A program made the translations under genes and the position numbers. Positions 42,293 through 51,519 of a DNA stretch of 64,000 bases are shown here, in pieces (the stretch's first letter is position 1; every line of letters begins with the position of its first letter). Below the pieces are notes generated by a model, which worked only from the letters and a program-made list of their open reading frames with translations, did no database searches and was not told the origin of the DNA. Source of the stretch: Phycisphaerae bacterium. GTDB taxonomy: Bacteria > Planctomycetota > Phycisphaerae > UBA1845 > Fen-1342. The stretch is from NCBI GenBank assembly GCA_028279405.1, contig JANQNU010000035.1, positions 62,001 to 126,000 of the forward strand, written 5' to 3'.

Positions 42293-43219
42293 CTACAGCC
42301 GACCGGATTCGCGTTGCCAGCGGATCGCAGCCGGGATTCCCGCAGTCAACGGCGTGCTCGGGGAGTAGCCGAGCAGCTTGCGGGCTTTGCCGATATCGGC
42401 CACGTAGCGCGTGACTTCGCCGGCGCGCGTCGGATGGTAGTCCACGTTCGCCTGCTTTCCGAGCGCGAGTGCGATCAGGTTCACGACGTCGTCGAGCGTG
42501 GAGCCCTGCCCGAACGCGAGATTGATGGTCTCGCGGTGAATGCGGCCGGCGATCAGCGCGTTGATCCCCTTGAGCACCCCGTCGACACAATCGTCGACGT
42601 AGGTGAAATCGAGCACCTTCTCGCGCCCGAAGAGCGTAATGGGCTGCTCCTCGTTGATCTTGCGGATGAATAGTGGAATCACGCGCTCCATACGGTCGAG
42701 ATCGCAATCGTACCGCCCGTAGACGTTGCTGAAGCGAAACACCAGATGCGGTAGGTCGTAGCACTCGAAGTACGAGTATATAAATGCTTCACCGGCAATC
42801 TTCGAGGCACTATACGGGCTCTCGGCGACCACGAAGTCGGCTTGCGATTCCTCCGTAATGTGGCGGTGGATGTCGCCGTAGACCTCACGTGAGCTGCCAA
42901 AGATCAACGGCGTCCGGGTTCGACGGCAGTACTCCAACACGTTGAAGCACATTGTCATGTTGGCCAGAGCGCGCTCGGGATGCTCGACCAACTCAAAGAC
43001 CTTGGCATGTGCCGCCAGATGCACGACGACATCGAACTTCCCCTGGACCGGGAGTTCGCCGACCGGCAAGCGCCCAATGTCGGCGAGTTCCGTCGGGACC
43101 TTGTCAGTCCAGGTATTGGGTCGGCTGTCGATACCCTGGACCTCGTCGCCACGTGCTTGGAGTGCCAGGGCGGCGTTGGTGCCGATCTGCCCGCTGGAGC
43201 CGGTAATCAGGATGCGCAT
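42293..43219 (-). CDS. NAD-dependent epimerase/dehydratase (nucleotide-sugar type)
   Basis: A 308-residue short-chain dehydrogenase of the extended type: N-terminal GSSGQIG nucleotide-binding loop, HLAAHAKVFE, catalytic Ser region FGSSREVYGD, and YSASK (Tyr-x3-Lys). The later FRFSNVYGRYDCDLDRMERVIPLFI and DFTYVDDCVDGV are those of UDP-sugar 4-epimerases and dehydratases. The sugar cannot be read. It is first in the minus-strand cluster with lpxK, fitting a role in lipopolysaccharide or surface glycan synthesis. Confidence 0.92.
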   Translation of the reverse strand: MRILITGSSGQIGTNAALALQARGDEVQGIDSRPNTWTDKVPTELADIGRLPVGELPVQGKFDVVVHLAAHAKVFELVEHPERALANMTMCFNVLEYCRRTRTPLIFGSSREVYGDIHRHITEESQADFVVAESPYSASKIAGEAFIYSYFECYDLPHLVFRFSNVYGRYDCDLDRMERVIPLFIRKINEEQPITLFGREKVLDFTYVDDCVDGVLKGINALIAGRIHRETINLAFGQGSTLDDVVNLIALALGKQANVDYHPTRAGEVTRYVADIGKARKLLGYSPSTPLTAGIPAAIRWQRESGRL

Positions 43220-43320
43220 TCATTCGCTCGGTTCGGGTTGCGGGTCGCCGCGGGGCGCAACGTTCGGCGCTGCGGCGGGAAGGTTCTACGCCGGTACGGG
43301 GGCAGCGTCAACCGGCGGCC

Positions 43321-43803
43321 TCAATAGAACAGCGTCACGATCAGATGCGGGTCCTGCTGCTTGCCCTCGACGACGCCAATGGTCGTATTGCAGAACTTGA
43401 TCTCGACCTCATCCTGTTCGTCGATCCACTCGTTGATCTGCTCCTCGAGGTGCCGCATGGAGGCGTCGCTCAGCTTGCAATGGAAGATGCGACACCTTGT
43501 GGCATTCGGCGAGCCTCCGAGCAAGGATCGTCGGAATGTGGTGGCCTTCGGGCCGGTCTGGAACCCGATGCCACCGTGGCTGCCAAAGGCCCGGATCTGC
43601 GTGCTGGCTTGTGCCGCTACCGCCTGGTCCGGCGCGAGCGAGACGGTCGGCTCGGGCTCCGTGTTGGCGCGCTTTTCACGTAAGCAATGAACACATAGTA
43701 GTTTACCTTCCCAGTGTTCCGCGACCTGCCGGGCAATGTGCTCCGGGTAGATGGTAGCGCCGCAGGCGTCGCATTGTTGAAAAGCTTGTTCGTTGTCGGT
43801 CAT
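43321..43803 (-). CDS. Zinc-finger-containing protein of unknown function
   Basis: A 160-residue protein. The N-terminus has a four-cysteine finger (QCDACGATIY ... LLCVHCLRE). A low-complexity linker follows, and the C-terminal ~65 residues form a compact domain (CRIFHCKLSDASMRHLEEQINEWIDEQDEVEIKFCNTTIGVVEG) ending in HLIVTLFY, a tail I have a sense of from planctomycete proteins but cannot name. It stands 100 bases upstream of the epimerase gene on the same strand and may belong to that operon. Confidence 0.72.
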   Translation of the reverse strand: MTDNEQAFQQCDACGATIYPEHIARQVAEHWEGKLLCVHCLREKRANTEPEPTVSLAPDQAVAAQASTQIRAFGSHGGIGFQTGPKATTFRRSLLGGSPNATRCRIFHCKLSDASMRHLEEQINEWIDEQDEVEIKFCNTTIGVVEGKQQDPHLIVTLFY

Positions 43804-44002
43804 GGCGTGCCTCGTTTGCAGGCTGCTGCGAGGCCCTGACCCGTGTCGGATTTCAGCGGCCGCTTGCCTTACCCGATAAAATTGGGAGGGCCGTCAGGTG
43901 ATGTACGCCAGTATAGACGCGTTCCGCGTGGTTATGCAAAAGCTCGCTATCAATGGGCTGGCGGAATTTTCGGACCTTGAGTTGGAACGAAGGAGTTCGG
44001 TC

Positions 44003-44452
44003 ATGAAAGCGTGGCTGCGAACGGCGATTGCGAGCGTTCTGTACGTGTTGCTGGTGGCTCCGATCGTTGGCTGCCTCGTTTCGCTTCCCGAGGTGGCGCC
44101 GCCGGAGGACACGGACAATCTGCCCACCCAACAGGAGATCCGCGAGTCGTTGGCCAACGAGCCGCCCGTCGCGAACGCCGGCGAGGATCAGGATGCCGAC
44201 CAAGGCGAACTGGTGGTTCTCGATGCCACGGGTTCGACCGATCCGGATCGGAACCGTCTGATCTTCATCTGGACGCAGACCGATGGTGAGCCGCTGGTGG
44301 ATCTCCAGCCGAACCCGTTCAGCTCGATCGTAACCTTCGAGACTCCCGCGGTCCTCGACGAGACCGTTCTGACATTCCAACTGGCGATCGTCGACGGGTT
44401 TTCCGTGGAGTTCGACGAGGTCGCGGTGACCGTTCAGCCGGCCGCCGAGTAA
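44003..44452 (+). CDS. PKD-like domain lipoprotein
   Basis: A 149-residue protein with AAGGAG about 8 bases before the ATG at 44003. The signal sequence ends LLVAPIVGC, a lipobox, so it is probably membrane-anchored. The mature part is one PKD/Ig-like domain (PPVANAGEDQDADQGELVVLDATGSTDPDRNRLIFIW...), a fold used in extracellular protein-protein or glycan contacts. The longer frame from 43898 adds a 35-residue non-signal extension and is not used. Alone between convergent and divergent neighbours. Confidence 0.82.
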   Translation: MKAWLRTAIASVLYVLLVAPIVGCLVSLPEVAPPEDTDNLPTQQEIRESLANEPPVANAGEDQDADQGELVVLDATGSTDPDRNRLIFIWTQTDGEPLVDLQPNPFSSIVTFETPAVLDETVLTFQLAIVDGFSVEFDEVAVTVQPAAE

Positions 44453-44649
44453 GTTCCGAGCCGCGGCTTTCGTCCGGGCGGCGAGAGGGGCGTTCGGCAG
44501 GAGTTTCGCGCAAACTGGTCGCGCCCACCTTCCCGATTGCATTCGGGTTCCGTAGACTAGGCAGGAGTCCGCTCTCAGCGGCCGGCATCGTCGGCGTTGT
44601 CGCTGGGGAAACTGGGACCACCTGTTCTAGTAGGATTGGATCGCCCGCC

Positions 44650-46122
44650 TTGTATCGTTTTCGGCTTGGTTCAACCCAGCGCAAGACTCCGCCGCTCAAG
44701 GATCTGCACGGCGCCCACCTGCTCGGCGGCGATGGCGTGGCGGTCCGTGGCGATCTACGGCTGAAGGGCGGCGAGATCCAATGTGACGTGCGGATTCATG
44801 AACCGACCGGCCTGTCTTTGGTTTGGCCGGTGGCGGACTTCGGCGCCGTGCAACTCGAGACGACTCGTCTTCCGAATCGCGAGCAGCCCTATGATTTGCC
44901 GCTGGAGTTGGTGCGTCATCGGCTGATGCGGATCAACATGAAGCGTGAGGAGTGGGGGCTCTTCGATTATCCGGGCATGGAAGACCTCGCGACGCGGATC
45001 GAGGAGGCGCGCGCATTGTTCGTCAAGGCGCTGCAGCACTCCGACACGCCGGAACGCGCGATGACGTTCGCTGAGAAGGCGCTGCTCGCGGCGCTGGCGG
45101 CATCGGAGGACATCTCCGGATTTCACGCAGGCGTGTTCATCAACCGTCGTCGTCAGATGGGTGGGTTTGCCAAGCCATTCCTCGGCGTCGGGCTTCCTGC
45201 TCGCATGCCGGACGAGCAACTGTTGAACGCCATTCGGCCGACGTTCGATTTCGTGCGCCTTCCGATGGTGTGGCGCGAGATCCAGCCCAAGGAGCAGGGC
45301 ATCTCGTTCGACTATACCGACGCATGGGTTAGCGCGGCGAGCGAGGCCGGGATCGGTCTCGTCGGCGGCCCGTTGTTGAATTTCGGCGTCCGGTTCGTGC
45401 CTGATTGGATGTATATCTGGGAAAACGACTTCGAGACGATCATCGATTATGCCCGCGAGCAGGTGCGTCGAACGGTGCAGCGCTATGCGAGTCGGATCGA
45501 CCGTTGGATCGTTGCGAGTGGGTTACACGCGGACAATGCGTTAGCGTTCAGCTTCGAGCAGATCATGGAGTTGACGCGCATGGCGGCGACCACGGCGCGG
45601 AGTCTGGCGCCGAAATCCCAGATCCTGCTCGAGCTTACGCAGCCCTGGGGTGAATACTACGCGCGGAATCAGCAGACCGTCCCACCGTGGTTGTATGCTG
45701 ACATGGCTGTTCAGGGCGGCGTACCGTTCGATGCGTTCGGCGTGCAGTTTCTGTTCGGAATCGATAGTGACGGGTTCCACTTGCGAGATATGCTGCAAAT
45801 CAGCGCATTGATCGATCGGTTGGCAAACTTCGGTAAGGCGCTGCACGTTACCGCGATCGCAGTCCCGTCGACGAAACAGAGCATCGCGGGCGGGAAATGG
45901 CGCGAGGAGTGGTCGGCCAAGTCGCAAGCGGCCTGGCTCGATGCTTTCATGCAAGTCGCGTTGTCGAAGCCGTATGTGGAGAGCGTCGCGCTCCATACAC
46001 TGTGCGACGGTCCGGATTGCGTGATTCCGGAAAGCGGCGTGTTGAAGCGGGACGGCGACGCCAAGCCGGCCCTGGAGATGCTTCGGCGCTTGAGAACACG
46101 GCTCCGGACTCCCGGCGAGTGA
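44650..46122 (+). CDS. GH10-like TIM-barrel protein lacking both catalytic glutamates
   Basis: A 490-residue protein with a TTG start and a weak ribosome site. The C-terminal ~320 residues resemble family 10 glycoside hydrolases (FLGVGLPARMPDEQLLNAIRPTFDFVRLPMVWREIQP; FDYTDAWVSAASEAGIGLVGGPLL; VRRTVQRYASRIDRW). In active enzymes the acid/base glutamate follows W-D/V-V-N-E and the nucleophile lies in a TE-x-D strand; here the equivalent places read RWIVASG (285-291) and HVTAIAV (399-405), with no Glu. It has no signal peptide. It is probably a non-catalytic sugar-binding or regulatory relative, or has a changed reaction. The ~150-residue N-terminal part is not recognised. Confidence 0.75.
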   Translation: MYRFRLGSTQRKTPPLKDLHGAHLLGGDGVAVRGDLRLKGGEIQCDVRIHEPTGLSLVWPVADFGAVQLETTRLPNREQPYDLPLELVRHRLMRINMKREEWGLFDYPGMEDLATRIEEARALFVKALQHSDTPERAMTFAEKALLAALAASEDISGFHAGVFINRRRQMGGFAKPFLGVGLPARMPDEQLLNAIRPTFDFVRLPMVWREIQPKEQGISFDYTDAWVSAASEAGIGLVGGPLLNFGVRFVPDWMYIWENDFETIIDYAREQVRRTVQRYASRIDRWIVASGLHADNALAFSFEQIMELTRMAATTARSLAPKSQILLELTQPWGEYYARNQQTVPPWLYADMAVQGGVPFDAFGVQFLFGIDSDGFHLRDMLQISALIDRLANFGKALHVTAIAVPSTKQSIAGGKWREEWSAKSQAAWLDAFMQVALSKPYVESVALHTLCDGPDCVIPESGVLKRDGDAKPALEMLRRLRTRLRTPGE

Positions 46123-46136
46123 GTTGACGACGCGTG

Positions 46137-46502
46137 ATGCCTTCGGTGCGCCAACGCGGTTCCGCTCATATCGCACAGCAGATGCTGGCTATGCTGACGT
46201 TCTTCGGTGCGATCGTCATCGGCGCCGGATGGGCCTCGGTGGGGCCGGTCGGCGGGTCGGTAACGAGCAACTGCGGTCTTCAGCTAGATCCGAATTGTTG
46301 TACCGCCGCCGAGCTGCAGCTGCTGCCGCGTATCGGCCCCGCGCTGGCCGATCGGATCGTCGTGTTCCGAACAGAAAGCGAGACGGGGTTCCGCAGCCCG
46401 GCTGACCTGTCGGCAGTGACCGGGATCGGGCCACGTACTGTCGAGCGGATCGCGCCGTATCTCAGGTTTGACGAGTTGTCCGATAATGGCGGACGTCGCT
46501 GA
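46137..46502 (+). CDS. ComEA-like helix-hairpin-helix membrane-anchored protein
   Basis: A 121-residue protein: one N-terminal membrane helix (residues ~16-35), a short linker with NCGLQLDPNCC, then a double helix-hairpin-helix domain (AAELQLLPRIGPALADRIVVFR and DLSAVTGIGPRTVERIAPYL). ComEA-type proteins bind double-stranded DNA at the cell surface during transformation, and the same domain occurs in other DNA-binding roles. The start is ATG 46137 (a GTG one codon earlier is possible). It follows the GH10-like gene by 14 bases and precedes the prepilin-like genes, so a competence-type connection is conceivable. Confidence 0.85.
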   Translation: MPSVRQRGSAHIAQQMLAMLTFFGAIVIGAGWASVGPVGGSVTSNCGLQLDPNCCTAAELQLLPRIGPALADRIVVFRTESETGFRSPADLSAVTGIGPRTVERIAPYLRFDELSDNGGRR

Positions 46503-46743
46503 TTTTTTCGGCATGCTGTATCAAATTGTTGGAATTGAGCCATTTTCGATCGGAATTCGGTCGTAGATCACGATGTTCATTATTATGGGAACGATTGGGT
46601 GACGCCTCGCGAATCGGTCCTGGGTGAGGCGTTACCACAGTTCGACGTGGCCGGAGTAGAAACGATCAACAAAATGGATGTGACCGGGAGAGTGACAACT
46701 GTTTTGGCTAGCCGGGAGTTCCTCTTACCTCGGAGTCATCGTC

Positions 46744-47742
46744 ATGAACCGAAAGCATCTTGCCTTCACATTGATCGAGTTACTTGTCGTGGTCGCGATC
46801 ATCGCCTTGTTGATCGCGATTCTGGTCCCGACCCTCAACGGCGCGCGTGAACAGGCCAAGAAGGTCGTCTGTCTCGCCAATCTAAGCAACATCGGTAAAG
46901 CGCTCGCTCAGTACTCCTCCGAAGACGACAAAGAGCACGCCTTTCCGGTCTCGCAGTCGATCATTGACACAGGCCTGTCAGGCAACGCGCAACTCTTCGT
47001 TTCGTGGTTCGCGTGGGGCGGGCGCAATGGTCAGGTTCCGTTTCAGTTTACCAGTTTCAGTGGGATTCTGATCGACGACACCACGATCTGGGCGGCCCGT
47101 CACCGTCCGCTCAATCGTTACATCTACGGGGCCTACACCGAAGAGGAGGCGAACGAGATGCCGGCCTTCGAGTGTCCGTCCGATTCCGGCTATCCCAAAC
47201 AGATCGGTGGCGGCCCAAGCTCGATCATCGATGACGCGCCGCAAGCCATGCGCGGTATTCCCCAGTACGACTCGGTCGGCAACAGCTACCGGGGTAGCTT
47301 CATCAGTCGTGGTGGGCAGGGGCAAATGTTCACGGTCGGCGCGCTGGGGCACCGTTTGTCGACGCTGACGAACATTGGCGAGTTGATGGTGGCGGGCGAA
47401 CCGCTGTTTTTCAACATGCTCGGAACCAATGGCCAGATCACCAGCGGCGACCTGACGCTGGTGGAGATGGTGGGGTGGCACAAGCGACTGATGACCGATA
47501 ACTTGCTTTTTGGTGATGGATCAGCGCGCTCGACGCAGGCGGTTCAGGAAGCGCCGGCACCGGCTGCGGATTATCCGGACATTGATCCAAGTGCGATCAG
47601 CTTCCTTGTCCGTGGGCCGGGATGGCGCTTGGATTGCTACCCGACGCCGGGCGCGGTCGTTCGCGGAGGAAACGACGTGAGCTGGCTGAACCTGGACGCC
47701 GGCAAATGGCCCTTGCGCAGCTACCAGAACCTGATGAGATAG
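46744..47742 (+). CDS. Type II/IV prepilin-like N-methylated protein, paralogue 1
   Basis: A 332-residue protein with an N-terminal class III signal (AFTLIELLVVVAIIALLIAILVP), the Glu5-type methylation helix, and a large exported globular domain ending in the FGDGSARSTQAVQ motif of the planctomycete 'H-x9-DG' family (DUF1559-like). A conserved leader (CCGGGAGTTCC...CTCGGAGTCATCGTC) precedes the ATG, with GGAG 9 bases away. These proteins are secreted by a type II-like system and assembled or retained at the surface; function is unknown. It is the most diverged of three adjacent copies, and shorter at the C-terminus (no GPGNSLSRTGH tail). Confidence 0.88.
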   Translation: MNRKHLAFTLIELLVVVAIIALLIAILVPTLNGAREQAKKVVCLANLSNIGKALAQYSSEDDKEHAFPVSQSIIDTGLSGNAQLFVSWFAWGGRNGQVPFQFTSFSGILIDDTTIWAARHRPLNRYIYGAYTEEEANEMPAFECPSDSGYPKQIGGGPSSIIDDAPQAMRGIPQYDSVGNSYRGSFISRGGQGQMFTVGALGHRLSTLTNIGELMVAGEPLFFNMLGTNGQITSGDLTLVEMVGWHKRLMTDNLLFGDGSARSTQAVQEAPAPAADYPDIDPSAISFLVRGPGWRLDCYPTPGAVVRGGNDVSWLNLDAGKWPLRSYQNLMR

Positions 47743-48130
47743 CAGCCGAACACATGTTTTGAATGAAGGGGGTGCCGGTTGTGTCGACAGGGCGCGACCG
47801 GCTATAATCGCGCTGCGCCCTGGTTGAAGGGCGTGGCGTGTCACATCGCCTTTGCAGGATCTTGCTTTCTTTCGGAAACGCTCCCGAAGCCGGTTGGGCC
47901 GCCGCTAGGCGGTGATCGGTGGATTTTGGCGGTCCCGCTCGACGGCGGGAATTGAAATCCAGGCTGGATTGTTGTATTACTTGCCGTCTTCACCTCGTGG
48001 CACGGTCCTTGGTAAGACGGCCTCAACCACGTCGGTCGGCCGGAGATTGCTCGTATTCGTGGCGTGGACACTGGGAGAGTGCCGTTGGCGCTCCTGGGCC
48101 CGGGAGTTTCCCCAAACCGCGGAGTAGGTC
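47743..48130. other. 388-base spacer between prepilin-like paralogues 1 and 2
   Basis: No gene is visible. It contains a GC-rich region with CCGC/GCGG-type stems (CCCGCTCGACGGCGGG near 47936) and ends in the leader shared by the three paralogues (about 48098-48130). It may hold a transcription start for paralogue 2. Confidence 0.45.
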
Positions 48131-49171
48131 ATGAACCGAGAACGAAGTGCGTTTACGCTTATTGAGTTGCTGGTCGTGGTGGCGATTATTGCGCTGCTGA
48201 TCGCGATTCTGGTGCCGACGTTGAATGGTGCCCGCGAGCAGGCGAAGAAGGTTGTCTGCTTGGCCAACTTGAGCAACCTCGGAAAGAGCTTCGCTCAATA
48301 CTCGGCCGAGGATGACAAGGAGCACGCGGTTCCGGTGTCGCGGAGTATTCGGAATCTGACCCTCTCGCGCCTCGAGCAGCTGTTCGTGTCGTGGTTTGCG
48401 TGGGGGGGGCGCAACGGGCAGGTACCGTTCCAGATGACTTCGTTTAGTGGGCTGCTGATCGACGATGACACGATCTGGTCCGCCCGGCATCGCCCGCTGA
48501 ACCGCTACATTTACGGTACCTACAACGACGACGAAGCCAACGACATGCCGGCGTTCGCGTGCCCTTCCGATACGGGCTATCCGAAGATCGTCGGCGGTGC
48601 GACGCCGATTGTTGACGATTCGCCGGACACGATGCGCGGTGTTCCCCTCTACGATTCGGTTGGCAACAGCTATCGCGGCAGCTTCATTAGCACTGGCAGC
48701 TCGGGGTTTATGTTCACCATGGGGGCGCTGGGACACCGGTTGTCGACGCTCCAGAACGCGGCGGAATTGATGGTGGTCGGTGAGCCGCTGTTCTTCAACA
48801 TGCTCGGAACCAACGGGCAGTTGAGCAACGACGATCGTGAACTCGTCGAGATGGTCGGTTGGCACAAGCGTGTAATGACCGATAACTTGCTTTTCGCAGA
48901 TGGTTCGGCACGCTCGACGCAGGCTGTGCAGGACGTTTTGGCGCAGGCAGCCGACTATCCGGATGTCGATCCGACTCGGCTCTTCTGGTTTGTGCGCGGT
49001 CCGGGCTGGCGTCTGGACTGCTATCCGACGCCGGGTGCGCTGGTTCGCGGGGGCGCCGCCGGGGTGACGCAAATGCAGGGTGCTGCAGACAAGTGGCCCA
49101 AGCGTAACTTCCAGAACCTGATGCGCGGGCCGGGCAATAGTCTTTCGCGGACCGGGCATCGCGGGCGCTAG
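48131..49171 (+). CDS. Type II/IV prepilin-like N-methylated protein, paralogue 2
   Basis: A 346-residue paralogue with the same layout as its neighbours: class III signal peptide, methylated helix, globular domain with SWFAWGGRNGQVPFQMTSFSGLL and GNSYRGSFIST, C-terminal LLFADGSARST and a final GPGNSLSRTGHRGR. GGAG lies 7 bases upstream within a leader matching those of the other copies. It is close to paralogue 3 over the signal/helix region and more distant over the rest. Such families often assemble together as pseudopilins with distinct tips. Confidence 0.9.
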   Translation: MNRERSAFTLIELLVVVAIIALLIAILVPTLNGAREQAKKVVCLANLSNLGKSFAQYSAEDDKEHAVPVSRSIRNLTLSRLEQLFVSWFAWGGRNGQVPFQMTSFSGLLIDDDTIWSARHRPLNRYIYGTYNDDEANDMPAFACPSDTGYPKIVGGATPIVDDSPDTMRGVPLYDSVGNSYRGSFISTGSSGFMFTMGALGHRLSTLQNAAELMVVGEPLFFNMLGTNGQLSNDDRELVEMVGWHKRVMTDNLLFADGSARSTQAVQDVLAQAADYPDVDPTRLFWFVRGPGWRLDCYPTPGALVRGGAAGVTQMQGAADKWPKRNFQNLMRGPGNSLSRTGHRGR

Positions 49172-49233
49172 CGCTCGGCTGCTTGCGACGGTGTGGAATG
49201 CGGTCGTCGCGGCGGCAGCTTGACATTGACTAT

Positions 49234-49247
49234 TGACCGATAGGTCA
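49234..49247. promoter_or_regulatory. Small inverted repeat upstream of paralogue 3
   Basis: TGACC-GATA-GGTCA lies 109 bases before the ATG of paralogue 3, just after a TTGACA hexamer at 49220-49225. It may be part of a promoter/operator, but no good -10 element is at the usual distance. Confidence 0.3.
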
Positions 49248-49355
49248 GAATTGAATCCCACGTCGCTGCCATTATTTCGTGGAGGCGGCGTGGATATTGG
49301 ATGAACGCTTCTGGCGTTCCTGTACCGGGAGAATCCCCTAAACGCGGAGTAGGTC

Positions 49356-50396
49356 ATGAACCGAGAACGGAGTGCGTTTACGCTTATTGAGTTGCTGGTC
49401 GTGGTGGCGATTATTGCGCTGCTGATCGCGATTCTGGTCCCGACCCTCAACGGTGCGCGCGAGCAAGCCAAGAAGGTCGTCTGCCTCGCCAACCTGAGCA
49501 ACATGGGTAAGGCGTTCGCTCAGTACTCCTCCGAAGACGACAAGGAGCACGCGGTTCCGGTTTCCCGGAGCATTCGCAACCTGACCTTGTCGAATCTCGA
49601 GCAGTTGTACGTGTCGTGGTTCGCATGGGGCGGGCGAAATGGCCAGGTGCCGTTCCAGATGACGGCTTTCAGTGGATTGCTGATCGACGACGATACCATC
49701 TGGTCTGCGCGGCATCGTCCTTTGAACCGGTACATCTACGGTTCTTACAACGAAGAAGAGGCCAACGACATGCCGGCGTTCCAATGTCCGTCGGATTCGG
49801 GTTATCCGAAGATCGTTGGCGGGTCCACGCCGGTCGTGGATGATGCGCCCGTTGCGATGCGCGGCATCCCGATGTACGACGCGGTGGGCAACAGCTATCG
49901 TGGCAGCTTCATCAGCACCGGTGGCCAGGGTTTCATGTTCACGGTTGGTGCGCTCGGCCATCGGCTGTCGACGCTTCAGAACACTGGCGAGCTGGTCGTG
50001 GTTGGTGAACCGCTGTTCTTCAACATGCTTGGCACGAACGGTCAGCTGACGGCAACGGATACGCCGCTGGTCGAGATGGTCGGCTGGCACAAGCGTGTGA
50101 TGACCGACAACCTGTTGTTCGCGGACGGTTCCGCTCGTTCGACCCAGGCGGTCGAGGACGTCATCGCGCAGCCCGCTGATTATCCGGATGTTGATACGAC
50201 GGCGATCGGGTTCTTCCGGCGGGGTCCGGGCTGGCGGTTGGAGTGCTATCCGACGCCGGGCGCGATCGTGCGTGGCGGCGCCAACACGGTCAACTCCCTG
50301 CCTTGGGATGCGGACAAGTGGCCGAAGCGCAATTTCCAGAACATCATGAATGGGCCGGGTAACAGCCTTTCCCGGACAGGGCACGCGGGCCGCTAG
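49356..50396 (+). CDS. Type II/IV prepilin-like N-methylated protein, paralogue 3
   Basis: A 346-residue paralogue of the two preceding genes, ending GPGNSLSRTGHAGR like copy 2. The first ~85 bases of its coding region are virtually identical to copy 2, after which the sequence CCCGACCCTCAACGG matches copy 1 rather than copy 2, and further downstream it again resembles copy 2. This mosaic shows gene conversion. The shared leader with GGAG 7 bases before the ATG is present. The same surface or secretion role as copies 1 and 2 is expected. Confidence 0.9.
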   Translation: MNRERSAFTLIELLVVVAIIALLIAILVPTLNGAREQAKKVVCLANLSNMGKAFAQYSSEDDKEHAVPVSRSIRNLTLSNLEQLYVSWFAWGGRNGQVPFQMTAFSGLLIDDDTIWSARHRPLNRYIYGSYNEEEANDMPAFQCPSDSGYPKIVGGSTPVVDDAPVAMRGIPMYDAVGNSYRGSFISTGGQGFMFTVGALGHRLSTLQNTGELVVVGEPLFFNMLGTNGQLTATDTPLVEMVGWHKRVMTDNLLFADGSARSTQAVEDVIAQPADYPDVDTTAIGFFRRGPGWRLECYPTPGAIVRGGANTVNSLPWDADKWPKRNFQNIMNGPGNSLSRTGHAGR

Positions 50397-50425
50397 GCTG
50401 CACGACCCATTGGGACGCAATAATG

Positions 50426-50456
50426 ACGGCCGGTTTGCTCACTGCAAGCCGGCCGT
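50426..50456. terminator. Hairpin between convergent prepilin and xer genes
   Basis: Thirteen-base stem ACGGCCGGTTTGC / GCAAGCCGGCCGT (one T-G pair) with loop TCACT. There is no run of T on either side, so it may be a weak bidirectional terminator. Confidence 0.6.
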
Positions 50457-50498
50457 TCGCTATTCTATCCCGTTGCCCATCGAGGGCTTTGGCGATTG

Positions 50499-51452
50499 TC
50501 AGGCCCGCGGGTGGGCTTCGTCGTATTCTTCCTTGACCGTTTCGCCGGACAGGTGCGTGTAGATTTGCGTGGTTGAGAGGCTCTGATGACCAAGCATCTC
50601 CTGCACGCTGCGTAGGTCGGCACCCTTGCGCAGCATGTGGGTTGCGAAGCTGTGTCGCAGGGTGTGCGGGCTGACGGAGAGGTCCAGGCCCGCCTCGAGG
50701 AGGTACTTGTCGAGCTTTCGGCGAACGCTACGTGTGCTGAGTCGCTGGCCGTGCTTGTTGATGAACAAGGCGTCGGCGTCGAACGAGGTGCTGCGGGTAT
50801 CGTTCCGGCGCAGGTCGAGGAAGTGCAGGATTGCCTGCACGGCGCCGGGGCCCAGCGGGATGACGCGCTGTTTCTTGCCCTTGCCGCGGACGTGTACGAC
50901 GCTGTTGCCCAGGTCGACGTCGGCGATATTCAGCGCGACAAGCTCGCTGACCCGCATTCCCGTCGAGTAGAGCACCTCGAGCATCGCCCGGTCGCGTGCG
51001 CCGAGCAGCGTCGTGGTGTCCGGGTTCGACAGAAGCCGATCGATCTGCTCGATTTCGAGGCACTTCGGCAGGCGCTTGTCCTGCTTGGGTGTCCGGATCG
51101 ATGAGACCGGATTGCTCGCGATATAGTTGCGCTTGACGAGGAACTTGTAGAAGCTGCGCAGCGTCGCCAGCTTGCGGGCGATGGTGCTCTTGCAGTAGTT
51201 CTTGTCGCGCAGTTCGGACATGAAGAGTCGCACGATATCCGTGTCGACTGTCATGAGTTTGCGATTGACTTGCTCGCCGGTCAGCTCGTTGCTGCCGTTG
51301 GCGCCCTGGCTTTCCTGCGCGGCGCGCTTCGACAGAAAGCTGCAGAACTGCTGCAGATCGGCGGCATAGCACTTCGAGGTATGAGGCGAGAAGTGCCGCT
51401 CGGCCTGCAGATAGTTCATGAACTGCTGAATCAGGCTCGCTTGTTCGCTCAT
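50499..51452 (-). CDS. Tyrosine recombinase, XerC/XerD family
   Basis: A 317-residue phage-integrase-family recombinase with SAM-like N-terminal domain (LIQQFMNYLQAERHFSPHTSKCYAADLQQF) and full catalytic set: Arg167 (TGMRVSE), Lys191 region (VRGKGKKQRVIPL), His263-x2-Arg266 (HTLRHSFATH), His289 (LGHQS) and Tyr298 (TTQIYTHL). Length and motifs are those of housekeeping XerC/D, which resolve chromosome dimers at dif. The start at 51452 gives the conventional N-terminus; an ATG at 51506 adds 18 residues. It is the last gene of a three-gene minus-strand unit. It is the only recombinase in the window and could be tested for action on the cassette array, though a dedicated enzyme elsewhere is more likely. 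Confidence 0.93.
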   Translation of the reverse strand: MSEQASLIQQFMNYLQAERHFSPHTSKCYAADLQQFCSFLSKRAAQESQGANGSNELTGEQVNRKLMTVDTDIVRLFMSELRDKNYCKSTIARKLATLRSFYKFLVKRNYIASNPVSSIRTPKQDKRLPKCLEIEQIDRLLSNPDTTTLLGARDRAMLEVLYSTGMRVSELVALNIADVDLGNSVVHVRGKGKKQRVIPLGPGAVQAILHFLDLRRNDTRSTSFDADALFINKHGQRLSTRSVRRKLDKYLLEAGLDLSVSPHTLRHSFATHMLRKGADLRSVQEMLGHQSLSTTQIYTHLSGETVKEEYDEAHPRA

Positions 51453-51519
51453 GACTGGCTCACTCAGCTGCACCGACGAATTGCCGGGATCATCGACGTT
51501 CCACATAATGCCCTACTCT

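Noticed and set aside
42291-42764. Long upstream extension of lpxK
   Set aside because: It lies inside the epimerase gene and does not match LpxK; the start at 42290 does.
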